NCBI GenBank assembly: GCA_002150995.1
Contig: MDHJ01000001.1
Coordinates: 868,001 to 932,000 of the forward strand
DNA: 64,000 nucleotides
Reading direction: 5' to 3'
From: Clavibacter michiganensis
GTDB taxonomy: Bacteria > Actinomycetota > Actinomycetes > Actinomycetales > Microbacteriaceae
Below the pieces are notes generated by a model. The model was not told where the DNA came from and did not search any database. It saw nothing but the letters and a program-made list of their open reading frames with translations. The position numbers were made by a program, and so were the translations under genes. Positions 39,154 through 48,288 of this stretch are shown in pieces. Each line of letters begins with the position of its first letter. Position 1 is the first letter of the stretch.

Positions 39154-40632
39154 GTGAGTGAATCAGCGGAACCGGTAGACGTCGTCCTCGTCGGCGGCGG
39201 GATCATGAGCGCGACGCTCGGCACCCTCATCAAGCAGCTCGAACCCGACTGGACCATCCAGATCTTCGAGCGGCTCGGCGAGGTCGCCATGGAGAGCAGC
39301 AACCCGTGGAACAACGCGGGCACCGGTCACGCAGCACTCTGCGAGCTGAACTACACGCCGGAGAAGGACGGGAAGATCGAGATCGGGTCGGCGACCCGCA
39401 TCAACGAGCAGTTCCAGCTCTCCCGCCAGTTCTGGGCGCACCTCGTCACCGCGGGCGCGGTGCCGGAGCCCAAGGAGTTCATCAACCCCACCCCGCACAT
39501 GACCTTCGTGCGCGGCGAGGAGAACGCCCGCTACCTGCGCCGCCGCTTCGACGCGCTGCGCGCCCACCCGCTGTTCTCCGACATGGAGTACTCGGAGGAC
39601 CCGGCGGTCATCCACTCCTGGGCCCCGCTCCTGGTCCTCCAGCGGGACAAGTCGGAGGTCATCGCCGCCACGCGCTTCGAGGGCGGCACCGACGTCGACT
39701 TCGGCGCCCTCACGAACAAGCTCGTCGACTACCTCACGGAGCACGGCGCCGCCCTGCACCTCAACCACGACGTCCGCCGCATCTCCCGGAACGGCGACGG
39801 AACCTGGCGCCTCGACGTGCGCAAGGAGGTCGGCCGCTCCACCGTGCGGGTGGACGCCAAGTTCGTCTTCATCGGTGCGGGCGGCGGTGCGTTGCACCTC
39901 CTCCAGAAGGCCGGCATCCCCGAGATCGAGGGCTTCGGGGGCTTCCCCATCAGCGGCGAGTTCCTCCGCACCGACGACCCGACCATCGTCGCACAGCACC
40001 AGGCCAAGGTGTACGGCAAGGCGGCCGTGGGCTCGCCGCCCATGTCCGTCCCGCATCTCGACACGCGCGTGGTCGACGGTCAGGCGTCGCTGCTGTTCGG
40101 CCCCTACGCCGGGTTCAGCCCGCGCTTCCTCAAGAAGGGCTCGCTCCTCGACCTCTTCACCTCCATCCGCCCGCACAACATCGTCCCGATGCTCGCGGTC
40201 GCGAAGGACAACCTGAGCCTCATCAAGTACCTCGTGAGCCAGCTCCTCGCCTCGAAGGAGACGAAGTTCGACGCGCTCCGCGAGTTCATGCCCACCGCGG
40301 ACCCGAAGGACTGGTACCCGATCACGGCGGGCCAGCGCGTGCAGGTCATGAAGAAGGACGCGAAGAAGGGCGGGGTGCTGCAGTTCGGCACCGAGGTCGT
40401 CGCCGCGGCCGATGGCAGCATCGCGGGCCTCCTCGGCGCATCGCCCGGGGCCTCGACGGCCGTGCCGATCATGCTCGACGTGCTCGAACGGTGCTTCCCC
40501 GAGCGCATGGACGGCTGGCGGAAGCCGCTGAAGCGGATGATCCCGAACTACGGCACGCTGGTCGCCTCCGACCCGAGGAAGACCCCGCGGATCGTGGCCG
40601 AGACGTCCGAGGTCCTCGAGCTGCAGCCCTGA
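39154..40632 (+). CDS. mqo: Malate:quinone oxidoreductase
   Basis: A 492-residue FAD-dependent peripheral membrane enzyme that oxidises malate to oxaloacetate and reduces quinone in the TCA cycle. The FAD-binding start is VVLVGGGIMSATLGTLIKQL. It also has NPWNNAGTGHAALCELNYTP and the C-terminal NYGTLVASDP region, all usual for Mqo. It is a monocistronic gene with its own promoter; the 86 nt before it hold no other gene. Confidence 0.96.
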   Translation: MSESAEPVDVVLVGGGIMSATLGTLIKQLEPDWTIQIFERLGEVAMESSNPWNNAGTGHAALCELNYTPEKDGKIEIGSATRINEQFQLSRQFWAHLVTAGAVPEPKEFINPTPHMTFVRGEENARYLRRRFDALRAHPLFSDMEYSEDPAVIHSWAPLLVLQRDKSEVIAATRFEGGTDVDFGALTNKLVDYLTEHGAALHLNHDVRRISRNGDGTWRLDVRKEVGRSTVRVDAKFVFIGAGGGALHLLQKAGIPEIEGFGGFPISGEFLRTDDPTIVAQHQAKVYGKAAVGSPPMSVPHLDTRVVDGQASLLFGPYAGFSPRFLKKGSLLDLFTSIRPHNIVPMLAVAKDNLSLIKYLVSQLLASKETKFDALREFMPTADPKDWYPITAGQRVQVMKKDAKKGGVLQFGTEVVAAADGSIAGLLGASPGASTAVPIMLDVLERCFPERMDGWRKPLKRMIPNYGTLVASDPRKTPRIVAETSEVLELQP

Positions 40633-40687
40633 ACCTGCGGGGCCGCCCGCCGCGACCCCCGCAGCGCCCGCTCCAGGTGCAGCGCGT

Positions 40688-40703
40688 TCGAAAGTGTGTT
40701 CGA
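40688..40703. promoter_or_regulatory. SOS box (LexA operator)
   Basis: TCGAAAGTGTGTTCGA matches the actinobacterial/Bacillus-type LexA box TCGAAC-N4-GTTCGA with a single mismatch. It ends 8 nt before the start of the radical SAM gene, so LexA binding should block its transcription. Confidence 0.75.
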
Positions 40704-40711
40704 ATGGGCGC

Positions 40712-41896
40712 ATGAGATGGAGCTCCCAGAAGCTGTCGGACGCGAGCGCCGACGCGCTGCCCGGCCTCGCGCGCCTGAGCAACCTGGTGCAGAGCGTGCG
40801 CACGCCCGAGTTCCAGGGCGTGACGTTCCACGAGGTGCTGGCGAAGTCGGCCCTCAACCGGGTGCCGGGGGAGTCGAAGGCCATGCCGTACGGCTGGACC
40901 ATCAACCCGTATCGCGGGTGCACGCACGCGTGCGTCTACTGCTTCGCGCGCCCCACCCACGAGTACCTCGACCTCGACGGCGGCCGGGACTTCGACGACC
41001 AGATCGTGGTGAAGGTCAACGTGGCCGAGGTGCTCGCGCGCGAGCTGGCCAAGCCCACGTGGACGCGCGACACCGTCGCCCTGGGCACCAACACCGACCC
41101 GTACCAGCGCGCGGAGGGCCGCTACGCGCTCATGCCGGGGATCATCGCGGCGCTCGCGTCGTCGGGCACTCCGCTCTCCATCCTCACCAAGGGGACGCTG
41201 CTCCGACGTGACCTCCCGCTGCTCCAGGAGGCGTCGCGCAGCGTCCCGGTCGACCTGGCGATGAGCATCGCGGTGCTCGACGACGACCTCCAGCAGTCCG
41301 TCGAGCCGGGCACCCCCACGACCGCCGCCCGGCTCGCGACGGTCACGGCCATCCGGGAGGCGGGCCTGGACTGCACCGTCTTCATGATGCCGATCCTGCC
41401 CATGCTCACCGACTCCGTGGAGCACCTCGACCACGCGCTCACCCGGATCCGCGAGGCGGGCGGCACGCGCGTGCTGTACTCCGCCCTCTACCTGAAGCCC
41501 GGCGTGAAGGAGTGGTACCTCGAGTGGCTGGAGCGGGAGCGGCCGGACCTCGTGGGCCGCTACCTCGACCTGTACGCGCGCGGCGCCTACGCGCCGCAGG
41601 CGTACCGCACGTGGTTGACGGCGCGCATGGGCCCGCTGGTCCGGCGTCACGGGCTGGGCGGCGGCCGCGTGGATCCGCGCACGGGCGGCGTCCTGTCCCG
41701 TGCCGACCTGCCGGGCCTCGAGGGCGCACGCACCCCCGCTCCCTCCCGGCCGCGTCCCGGATGGAGCCAGGAGGGAGCGGACTCCCGGGCGACGTCCGCG
41801 CGGGGACGCGGCAGCTGGACGCCGGCACCCGCGCCGGGACCGCTCGTCGCCGCCGCGCTCCCGGCCGCCGCCGCGACCCAGGCGACCCTGTTCTGA
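40712..41896 (+). CDS. Rv2578c-family radical SAM protein, SOS-regulated
   Basis: A 394-residue radical SAM protein. The 4Fe-4S motif is CTHACVYC (CxxxCxxC) after INPYRG, and the GTNTDPYQ strand follows. It resembles mycobacterial Rv2578c, once named splB for spore-photoproduct-lyase similarity; the real reaction is unknown. The ATG at 40712 is chosen because it follows the SOS box closely; an upstream alternative start would lie inside the box. The C-terminal 60 residues are Ala/Pro/Arg-rich and probably disordered. A DNA-damage role is inferred from the box. Confidence 0.88.
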   Translation: MRWSSQKLSDASADALPGLARLSNLVQSVRTPEFQGVTFHEVLAKSALNRVPGESKAMPYGWTINPYRGCTHACVYCFARPTHEYLDLDGGRDFDDQIVVKVNVAEVLARELAKPTWTRDTVALGTNTDPYQRAEGRYALMPGIIAALASSGTPLSILTKGTLLRRDLPLLQEASRSVPVDLAMSIAVLDDDLQQSVEPGTPTTAARLATVTAIREAGLDCTVFMMPILPMLTDSVEHLDHALTRIREAGGTRVLYSALYLKPGVKEWYLEWLERERPDLVGRYLDLYARGAYAPQAYRTWLTARMGPLVRRHGLGGGRVDPRTGGVLSRADLPGLEGARTPAPSRPRPGWSQEGADSRATSARGRGSWTPAPAPGPLVAAALPAAAATQATLF

Positions 41897-41954
41897 TCCC
41901 GCCCGGCAGGTGTCCGTCCACGCACGGTGGCCCCGGCGGGGCGGAGGGCCTGGC

Positions 41955-41960
41955 TAAGGT
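41955..41960 (+). promoter_or_regulatory. -10 box TAAGGT for a leaderless regulator gene
   Basis: TAAGGT ends 6 nt before the ATG of the pseudo-receiver regulator. Confidence 0.6.
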
Positions 41961-41966
41961 TCTGGC

Positions 41967-42665
41967 ATGACGACCCTGCGCGAGCCCGGTGCGGGGACGC
42001 GCGACGCCATCGGCCGGGCGGCGCCCGTGCCCGTCCGCATCGGCGTGCTCATGGGCCACGAGTCGGCCCTCGACGAGGTGTGCGCCATCTTCCGCCGCCG
42101 CGCCCCGGAGGTCGACGTGGTCGTGAGCACGACCGCCTGGCTCCAGCTGGTCCGGTCGCCCCGGTTCCCCACGGACGTCGTCGTCGTGGACTACGACCTC
42201 GCGGACGCGGTCAGCCTCGAGGGCCGGGTCCGCTCCTGCCGTGCGGCCGGAGCGGCGGTCGTCGTGCTGTCGCGGTCGGGCTCCGACGAGGTCCGACGCC
42301 GGGTGCTCGACGCGGGCGCCGCCGCCCTGCTCACCGGTCCGGTCCCCGCGGGCGACATCGTCGCCGCCGTGCGCGCGGTCGCCGCGGGCGCCCGAGCCGG
42401 CCGGGTGCGCCGCGAGGACGAGGAGTCCGCGCTGGCGACCCGCGCCTTCGCGAGCCCGCGCCTCAGCCAGGGGGAGGAGCAGGCGCTGCGCCTCTACGTC
42501 ACGGGATGCTCGACCCAGGACGTCGCCGCGGCCATGAACGTGCAGTACGAGACGGCCAAGACCTACCTCCGACGCGTGCGCGCGAAGTACCGCCTGGTGG
42601 GACGCGTAGCGGGCCGGCGGGCCGACCTGATCGAACGCGCCACCGAGGACGGCTACCTTCGGTAG
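41967..42665 (+). CDS. LuxR-type regulator with a degenerate receiver domain
   Basis: A 232-residue two-domain regulator. The receiver-like domain (about 22-140) keeps a possible phospho-acceptor in VVVVDYDLAD, but lacks the acidic pair after strand 1 (VLMGHES replaces a DD/ED) and the conserved Lys (LLTGPVP replaces a KP). The C-terminal HTH (LSQGEEQALRLYVTGCSTQDVAAAMN) is intact. It probably works without phosphorylation. tdk begins 1 nt after its stop, but has its own -10 box. Confidence 0.82.
   Translation: MTTLREPGAGTRDAIGRAAPVPVRIGVLMGHESALDEVCAIFRRRAPEVDVVVSTTAWLQLVRSPRFPTDVVVVDYDLADAVSLEGRVRSCRAAGAAVVVLSRSGSDEVRRRVLDAGAAALLTGPVPAGDIVAAVRAVAAGARAGRVRREDEESALATRAFASPRLSQGEEQALRLYVTGCSTQDVAAAMNVQYETAKTYLRRVRAKYRLVGRVAGRRADLIERATEDGYLR
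42654..42659 (+). promoter_or_regulatory. -10 box TACCTT for leaderless tdk
   Basis: TACCTT ends 6 nt before the tdk ATG, inside the end of the upstream regulator gene. Confidence 0.5.
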
Positions 42666-43340
42666 ATGGCCAAGCTCTACTTCCGTTTCGGTGCGATGAA
42701 CAGCGGCAAGAGCACCTCGATGCTCCAGGCCGCCTACAACTACGAGGAGCGCGGGCAGCACGTCCTGCTCACGAAGCCCGTGATCGACACGAAGGGCGAC
42801 CGCGACATCGTGTCGCGCCTCGGCGTCCGCCGACCGGTGGACTTCCTGCTCGAACCCGACGCGGACGTGTGGCAGGAGTTCGGGATCCACCGCGAGCGGG
42901 TGCTGCAGGAGAAGGGCGGGCCGACCGCGTGCCTGCTCGTCGACGAGGCGCAGTTCCTCCGGGAGTCCCAGGTCGACGACCTGCTCCGCATCGCGATCCT
43001 CCAGGACGTGCCGGTGATCGCGTACGGCATCCGCACCGACTTCCAGACGGTGGCGTTCCCCGGGAGCCGGCGCCTGCTCGAGATCGCGCACAGCCTGGAG
43101 GAGATGAAGACGATCTGCCGCTGCGGCCGCAAGGCCGTGTTCAACGCCCGGCAGGTGGGGGAGCGCTTCATCTTCGACGGCGACCAGGTCGCCATCGACG
43201 GCGAGGACGTGACGTACATGTCGCTGTGCGGCGCCTGCTACCTCGCGGAGAGCGGGGGAGTGCTCACGAGCGGGCGACCCGTCGAGTCGAGCGCCTCGGC
43301 CTTCAGCTACCCAGCGGGACCGGACGCGGACTTCTCCTGA
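42666..43340 (+). CDS. tdk: Thymidine kinase
   Basis: A 224-residue type II thymidine kinase, salvage of thymidine to dTMP. P-loop GAMNSGKST at 9-17, the LLVDEAQFL catalytic Glu region, and the zinc-ribbon pairs CRCG and CGAC in the C-terminal third are present. The ~20-residue tail past the zinc ribbon is Ser/Ala-rich. It lies immediately behind the pseudo-receiver regulator and may also be read through from it. Confidence 0.94.
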   Translation: MAKLYFRFGAMNSGKSTSMLQAAYNYEERGQHVLLTKPVIDTKGDRDIVSRLGVRRPVDFLLEPDADVWQEFGIHRERVLQEKGGPTACLLVDEAQFLRESQVDDLLRIAILQDVPVIAYGIRTDFQTVAFPGSRRLLEIAHSLEEMKTICRCGRKAVFNARQVGERFIFDGDQVAIDGEDVTYMSLCGACYLAESGGVLTSGRPVESSASAFSYPAGPDADFS

Positions 43341-43367
43341 GACGGGCCCGTGCGGCCCTCCAGCCGG

Positions 43368-43460
43368 TCAGTCGCGGAGCGAGCGGAGCCCGGCGGCGGT
43401 GAGCGCTCCGGTGATGACCAGGGTCGCGAGGGGCAGGAGGGCAGCGCAGACGTCGGGCAT
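43368..43460 (-). CDS. Possible 30-residue hydrophobic small protein
   Basis: MPDVCAALLPLATLVITGAL... to LRD: a single predicted membrane helix of about 20 residues followed by a short basic end, in the otherwise gene-free 43341-43687. GAAGAGAAG lies about 15 nt upstream, a poor ribosome site. No homologue is recognised. It may be chance coding in GC-rich DNA; the helix-like composition is the only argument for it. The rest of the gap holds no other candidate. Confidence 0.3.
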   Translation of the reverse strand: MPDVCAALLPLATLVITGALTAAGLRSLRD

Positions 43461-43687
43461 GGGGGTCCGGATCTTCTCTTCGGGTGAGCGTTCGGAGTGG
43501 GGGAGGTGGGTGGCCTGATCCCTCCCGCCACGTTAGCGGGCCTCGCGCCGCTCCGCCGCCCCAGATGCTGGGGCGCCTCGGCACCGTGGTCCCGAGAGCG
43601 TCGCCGCGTCCGACGGCGGGTCGCGCCTGTGGGAGCATGGCAGCGGACGCCGTTGGGGGGCGTTCCATCGACGAGGGGGAATCGCCT

Positions 43688-45081
43688 GTGGAACTGCGTG
43701 AGTACATCCGGATCCTGCGACGCTCGTGGATCCTGATCCTCCTCGTCCTCCTCCTCTGCGTCGGGGCGGCAGCGGGCTACTCGCTCGTCCAGACGCCGGA
43801 GTACCGGGCCACGTCCAAGGTCTTCGTGTCCACGCAGTCCGCGGGACCGTGCAGGACCTCAGCCAGGGCAGCACGTTCACGCAGGGGGCGGTGAAGAGCT
43901 ACGCCGACGTGGTCTCGACCCCGGTCGTGCTCGAGCCGGTCATCGCCCAGCTCGGCCTCAGCGCCACGGCGGAGACGCTCGAGCCGAAGATCACGGCCAC
44001 GGCGGCACTCGACACGGTCATCATCGAGATCGCCGTGGAGGACGAGCAGGCCGACTCCGCCGCCACCATCGCCAACGCAGTGGCCGCGAGCTTCACCGAC
44101 GTCGTCGCGGAGCTCACGCCCCTCGACGCGAACGGGCAGCCGCAGGTGAAGATCACGACCCTGCAGGAGGCCCGCATCCCGGCCGCACCGGTCTCGCCCA
44201 AGGTGCCGCTCAACCTGGCGCTGGGCGCGCTCATCGGCCTCGCCCTGGGCGTCGCGGTGTCCGTGCTCCGCTCCACGCTCGACACGCGCATCCGCGGCGA
44301 GCGCGACCTGCGGCTCGTCACGCATGCACCCATCCTCGGCGGCATCGCGTTCGACCCGAAGGCGAAGGAGCGCCCGCTCATCGTCCAGTCCGACCCGCGC
44401 AGCCCGCGCGCGGAGTCGTTCCGCAGCCTCCGCACGAACCTCCAGTTCCTCGACTTCGGCGGCCGTGCCCGCAGCTTCGTCATCACCAGCGCCGTCGAGT
44501 CCGAGGGCAAGTCCACCACCAGCGCCAACCTCGCGATCGCGCTGAGCGACGCGGGAGCCCGGGTCGCCATCATCGACGCCGACCTCCGCCGCCCGAAGCT
44601 CGCCTCGTACCTCGGCCTCGAGGGCGCCGTCGGCCTCACCGACGTGCTCATCGGCCGCGCGCAGCTGAAGGACGTGCTCCAGCCGTGGGGCAACCGCAAC
44701 ATGTTCGTGCTGCCGGCCGGCCAGATCCCGCCCAACCCGAGCGAGCTGCTCGGGTCGCGGACCATGGTCATGCTGCTGAAGGAGCTGGAGGCCGAGTTCG
44801 ACACCGTGCTCATCGACGCACCCCCGCTCCTGCCCGTCACGGACAGCGCGGTCCTGTCCAAGAGCGCGGGCGGGGCGATCCTCGTGGTCTCCGCCGGCCG
44901 GGCGCACCGCGGGCAGGTCCACGCCGCCATCGAGTCGCTGCACAGCGTCGGCGCCGAGGTCCTGGGCGTCGTCCTCACGATGCTCCCGACCAAGGGCCCG
45001 GACGCCTACGGGTACGGGCAGTACGGCTACTCGTACGTGCGCCCCGAGGGCGTCGACGGCGCGAGCCCCACCCCGGCCTGA
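43688..45081 (+). CDS. Polysaccharide tyrosine autokinase (Wzz-Wzc type), frameshifted as given
   Basis: Membrane regulator of capsule/exopolysaccharide chain length. GTG start after GAGGGGGA; a Wzz domain with the first helix at about 12-34, an outer loop, the second helix (about 170-190), then a bacterial tyrosine kinase domain: Walker A ESEGKSTTS (Lys at about 275), Walker A' VAIIDADLRRP, Walker B VLIDAPP, and a C-terminal Tyr cluster YGYGQYGYSYV. The frame breaks near 43844: VFVSTQSAG passes to TVQDLSQGSTFTQ. One lost base restores 464 residues. The partner polymerase genes are not in the window. Confidence 0.85.
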
Positions 45082-45322
45082 CGCCGTCCGCCGCCGGTCG
45101 GGGCGCGCCCGCGGGTCCCGTGTCGTCCCGGGCAGTCGAGCGGGGCCCTGTACCATCCGGATGACACCACCGCTCCATCCTGCATCTCCCCGCTGCTCGG
45201 ACCACGGGCCCGTCCTCCCACCGGAGCGGGCCCCGGAACGTCGTGGGAACGCGTCCCGGACACCCCGCCGCCCGATCGGGCGGCGTGCCGGCCGCGAGAT
45301 GCCCGCCACACCGGGAGACACC

Positions 45323-45415
45323 ATGTCGGCTCACGCCGAGGCGCGCACGCGCCGCATCGGAGGACGCCCCTCCGCCCTCCGCACGCACCGGGCCCCGGGA
45401 GCCGATCGTGGCTAG
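45323..45415 (+). CDS. Possible 30-residue leader ORF
   Basis: MSAHAEARTRRIGG... ends in a stop that overlaps the next gene's GTG by 8 nt. GGGAGA sits 4 nt before the ATG, a better ribosome site than most here. A -10-like TACCAT at 45151-45156 would give a leader of about 245 nt ahead of the next gene, within which this ORF lies. It is Arg-rich with no recognised domain; a role in translational coupling is inferred. 45082-45322 shows no other gene. Confidence 0.35.
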   Translation: MSAHAEARTRRIGGRPSALRTHRAPGADRG

Positions 45416-46391
45416 GACGGCGCCGGACGGCCGGAAGCCCATGGCCGTCACGGGTCGCGCACGTCGCAAGCGCCCGTCGCTCGCCCGGCTCATCCCCGGG
45501 GTCGGCGTCACGGCCGTCGTGGCCTTCCTGGTGATCGACCTGATCCTCGTCTCCGCGGCGGTCACGCGCACCGACGCCGACCGATCCGAGGGGGCGGCAC
45601 CGGCCCCGACGAGCACCGCGACCGCGGAGGCCTCGCCCACCGCCGAGCCGAGCGCGAGCCCGAGCGCCGGCACCACCGCCGTCGCCGCGCCGACCGTGTT
45701 CCTCGCGGCGGGTGACGCGGAGGTCGCCTGGCGCACCACCGCCGGCTCCTGCACGGGCGAGGCGGCGCGCATCGAGACCACCATCGACGAGGGCCGGACG
45801 TGGGACGCCCGCACCACCGACTCGTTCGACGCCCGTCGCGTGCTGGCGCTCACCGTCGAGAGCCCGGACGTGGGCAGCATCGTCGCCGACGTCACGGCCG
45901 CGTGCTCGCGCACCGCGCTGCAGAGCTTCACGGGCGGGGAGTTCTGGCGCGACTCGCCGGCCCTCGCCTCCACGACGGCGTACGTCGATCCCGAGGAGCC
46001 GGGCACGATCCAGCTCGTCCAGGGTGAGCAGGACGCTCCCTGCGACGATGCCGTGCAGGTGGTCGACAGCGGTCAGGCGGCGGCGGTGCTCTGCGCGTCC
46101 GGCGCACTGCACGTCCGCTCCGGCAGCGGGGACTTCCGCCAGGTGGACGCCCCCGGCGCCCTCGCGCTCGCGCTCGGCCCCGACGGCATCCTGACGGCGG
46201 GCACGGCGGAGTCGTGCGCCGGCACGACCATCGGCCGCATCGTCCCCGCCTCGGGCGACATCAGCACCGTCGGATGCGCTCCCGCCGTGCCCACCAGCGG
46301 CCAGGTCGCCGTGTCCGCCGCGGGTCGCGACGTGTGGCTCCTCACGGGCGACGCCGTCAGCATCTCCACCGACGGAGGGGCCACCTGGTGA
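45408..46391 (+). CDS. Membrane-anchored BNR/YCF48-like repeat protein
   Basis: A 327-residue protein with one membrane helix near residues 29-50 (VTAVVAFLVIDLILVSAAV), a Thr/Ala/Ser-rich linker, then an extracytoplasmic domain with beta-propeller repeats: TTIDEGRTWDAR in the first blade and ISTDGGATW as its last residues. Three further Cys pairs may form disulfides. Start GTG at 45408 follows CGGGAG; ATG at 45441 is an alternative. The stop overlaps the DUF4012 start (GTGA). The function is unknown; the position implies an envelope role. Confidence 0.65.
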   Translation: MARTAPDGRKPMAVTGRARRKRPSLARLIPGVGVTAVVAFLVIDLILVSAAVTRTDADRSEGAAPAPTSTATAEASPTAEPSASPSAGTTAVAAPTVFLAAGDAEVAWRTTAGSCTGEAARIETTIDEGRTWDARTTDSFDARRVLALTVESPDVGSIVADVTAACSRTALQSFTGGEFWRDSPALASTTAYVDPEEPGTIQLVQGEQDAPCDDAVQVVDSGQAAAVLCASGALHVRSGSGDFRQVDAPGALALALGPDGILTAGTAESCAGTTIGRIVPASGDISTVGCAPAVPTSGQVAVSAAGRDVWLLTGDAVSISTDGGATW

Positions 46392-48202
46392 CCTCCTCCA
46401 CGATCCGCTCCCGTCGCGTGCGTCGCTCGCGCCGGCCGTGGACGCGACGGAGGGTCGTCGGGACCGCGGCCGCGGTCGTCGCCCTGCTCCTCGTGCTGTG
46501 GATCGCCTGGGTCTCCGCCCGTGCGCTGCTCGCCCGGGCGGAGCTCGAGCAGGCCGTGCCGCTCGCCTCGTCCGTCCAGCGCGACCTCCTGGGAGGCGAC
46601 TCCCCGGGGGCTGCCGCCGGGGTCGCGCAGCTGCGCGAGCACTCCTCCCGAGCTGTGTCCCTCACGGGCGACCCGGTGTGGGCGGCCACGGAAGCCGTCC
46701 CGCTCGTCGGCCCGAACCTCCGCGCGTTCCGCGAGATCGCGGGCGTGGTCGACCGCATCGGTGCCGACGCCCTGGAGCCCGTCGTCGGCATCGCGGGGAC
46801 GCTCGACGTCGGCAGCCTCACGCCGAAGGACGGGCGGATCGACCTCGACCCGATCATCGCGGCGCAGGAGCCCGTCCGCCAGGCCGACGACGCCCTCGAC
46901 ACCGCCCTCGACGACGTCACGGCCATCGACACGGCCGCGACGCTCAGCCCGGTCACGGACGCCGTCACCCGGCTCCGCGAGACCGTCGGCTCCGCGGCGG
47001 ACACCCTGGCGATCGTGCGACGCGTCGCCGACCTCGCCCCGGCCATGCTCGGGGCGGACGGCGACCGCGAGTACCTGCTCATGTTCCAGAACAACGCGGA
47101 GGTGCGCTCCACCGGCGGCATCCCGGGGGCGCTCGCGCTCGTCCGCACGGGCGGCGGGTCGTTCTCCCTCGCCCAGCAGGACTCCGCCCGCGCCTTCCCG
47201 CGGCTCGCCGAGCCGGCGCTGCCGCTCGATCCCCAGACGGCGGGCCTCTACGGCACCATCACCGGCCGGTACATGCAGGACGTGACGCTGACCCCGGAGT
47301 TCCCCGAGGCGGCGCCGCTCGCCGCCGAGATGTGGCGGCTCAAGCACGCGGACGACATCGACGGCGTCATCAGCATCGACCCCGTGGCGCTGTCGTACCT
47401 GCTCGAGGCGACCGGGCCCATCACGCTGTCGACGGGCGACGTGCTGCGCTCCGACGATGCCGTCGACCTGCTGCTCCACGACGTCTACCTGCGCTACCCG
47501 GACCCGGACGTGCAGGACGCCGTGTTCGCGAGCGTCGCCGACTCGGTCTTCTCGAAGGTCTCCTCCGGGGACGTGGACCCCGCCGCGCTGGTGAAGGCCC
47601 TGTCGCGCGCCGCCGAGGAGCGGCGGATCCTGATGTGGAACGCACGGCCCGACGAGCAGGCGACGCTCGCGGGCACCACGTTCCAGGGCTCGCTGCCGAC
47701 GGACAACAGCGAGTCGACGCAGTTCGGCGTCTTCCTCAACGACGCCACCGGCGCGAAGATGGACTACTTCCTGACGCTCGAGACCACGCAGGCCATGGCC
47801 ATGTGCCGCGACGACGGCCGGCCGAACTACCGCACCGAGGTGACCCTCGGATCGACGGCCCCGGCGGACGCGGCGTCGCTCCCGCTCGTGGTGACCGGGG
47901 GAGGGGTCTACGGCGTCGCGCCCGGGGACATCAAGACCCGGGTGGCGGTCTACGGTCCCCCCGGCACGGTGCCGCTGAGCGTCCGCATCGACGACGAGGT
48001 CGTCGACTTCCAGCCGGAGATCGTCGGCGGGCGCGCGGTGGCCCAGGTCGAGGTGACGCTCAGCCCCGGCCAGCGCGTCAGCATTTCCGTGGACACGCTG
48101 GGGGACAAAAGGACCGACACCCCCCTGTCGATCGTCACCACCCCCGTGATTAACGCGATCGAAACACGATTCCGCTCCCTGTCCTGCGACGCATCCCAGT
48201 AG
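46388..48202 (+). CDS. DUF4012 domain-containing membrane protein
   Basis: A 604-residue protein with a basic start (RSRRVRRSRRPWTRRR), one membrane helix (about 20-45) and a large extracytoplasmic DUF4012 region that includes MFQNNAEVRSTGGIPGALAL, the family's most conserved piece, and DIDGVISIDPVALSYLLEAT. DUF4012 genes are commonly found in actinobacterial polysaccharide clusters, which fits the tyrosine autokinase upstream, but the activity is unknown. The last 80 bp are less GC-rich than the rest. Confidence 0.85.
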   Translation: MTSSTIRSRRVRRSRRPWTRRRVVGTAAAVVALLLVLWIAWVSARALLARAELEQAVPLASSVQRDLLGGDSPGAAAGVAQLREHSSRAVSLTGDPVWAATEAVPLVGPNLRAFREIAGVVDRIGADALEPVVGIAGTLDVGSLTPKDGRIDLDPIIAAQEPVRQADDALDTALDDVTAIDTAATLSPVTDAVTRLRETVGSAADTLAIVRRVADLAPAMLGADGDREYLLMFQNNAEVRSTGGIPGALALVRTGGGSFSLAQQDSARAFPRLAEPALPLDPQTAGLYGTITGRYMQDVTLTPEFPEAAPLAAEMWRLKHADDIDGVISIDPVALSYLLEATGPITLSTGDVLRSDDAVDLLLHDVYLRYPDPDVQDAVFASVADSVFSKVSSGDVDPAALVKALSRAAEERRILMWNARPDEQATLAGTTFQGSLPTDNSESTQFGVFLNDATGAKMDYFLTLETTQAMAMCRDDGRPNYRTEVTLGSTAPADAASLPLVVTGGGVYGVAPGDIKTRVAVYGPPGTVPLSVRIDDEVVDFQPEIVGGRAVAQVEVTLSPGQRVSISVDTLGDKRTDTPLSIVTTPVINAIETRFRSLSCDASQ

Positions 48203-48288
48203 TGTCCTCGGTGGGGGAACGATCGACGACGGACCCGAGTCCGTCGAGGCACCCCTGTGCACCAGCAATCACATCCAGGGGGAACCAC

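Noticed and set aside
45161..45322. Upstream extension of the leader ORF from the ATG at 45161
   Set aside because: The -10-like box ends only 4 nt before it, too close for transcription of that ATG, and the Pro/Arg-rich codons show no coding character.
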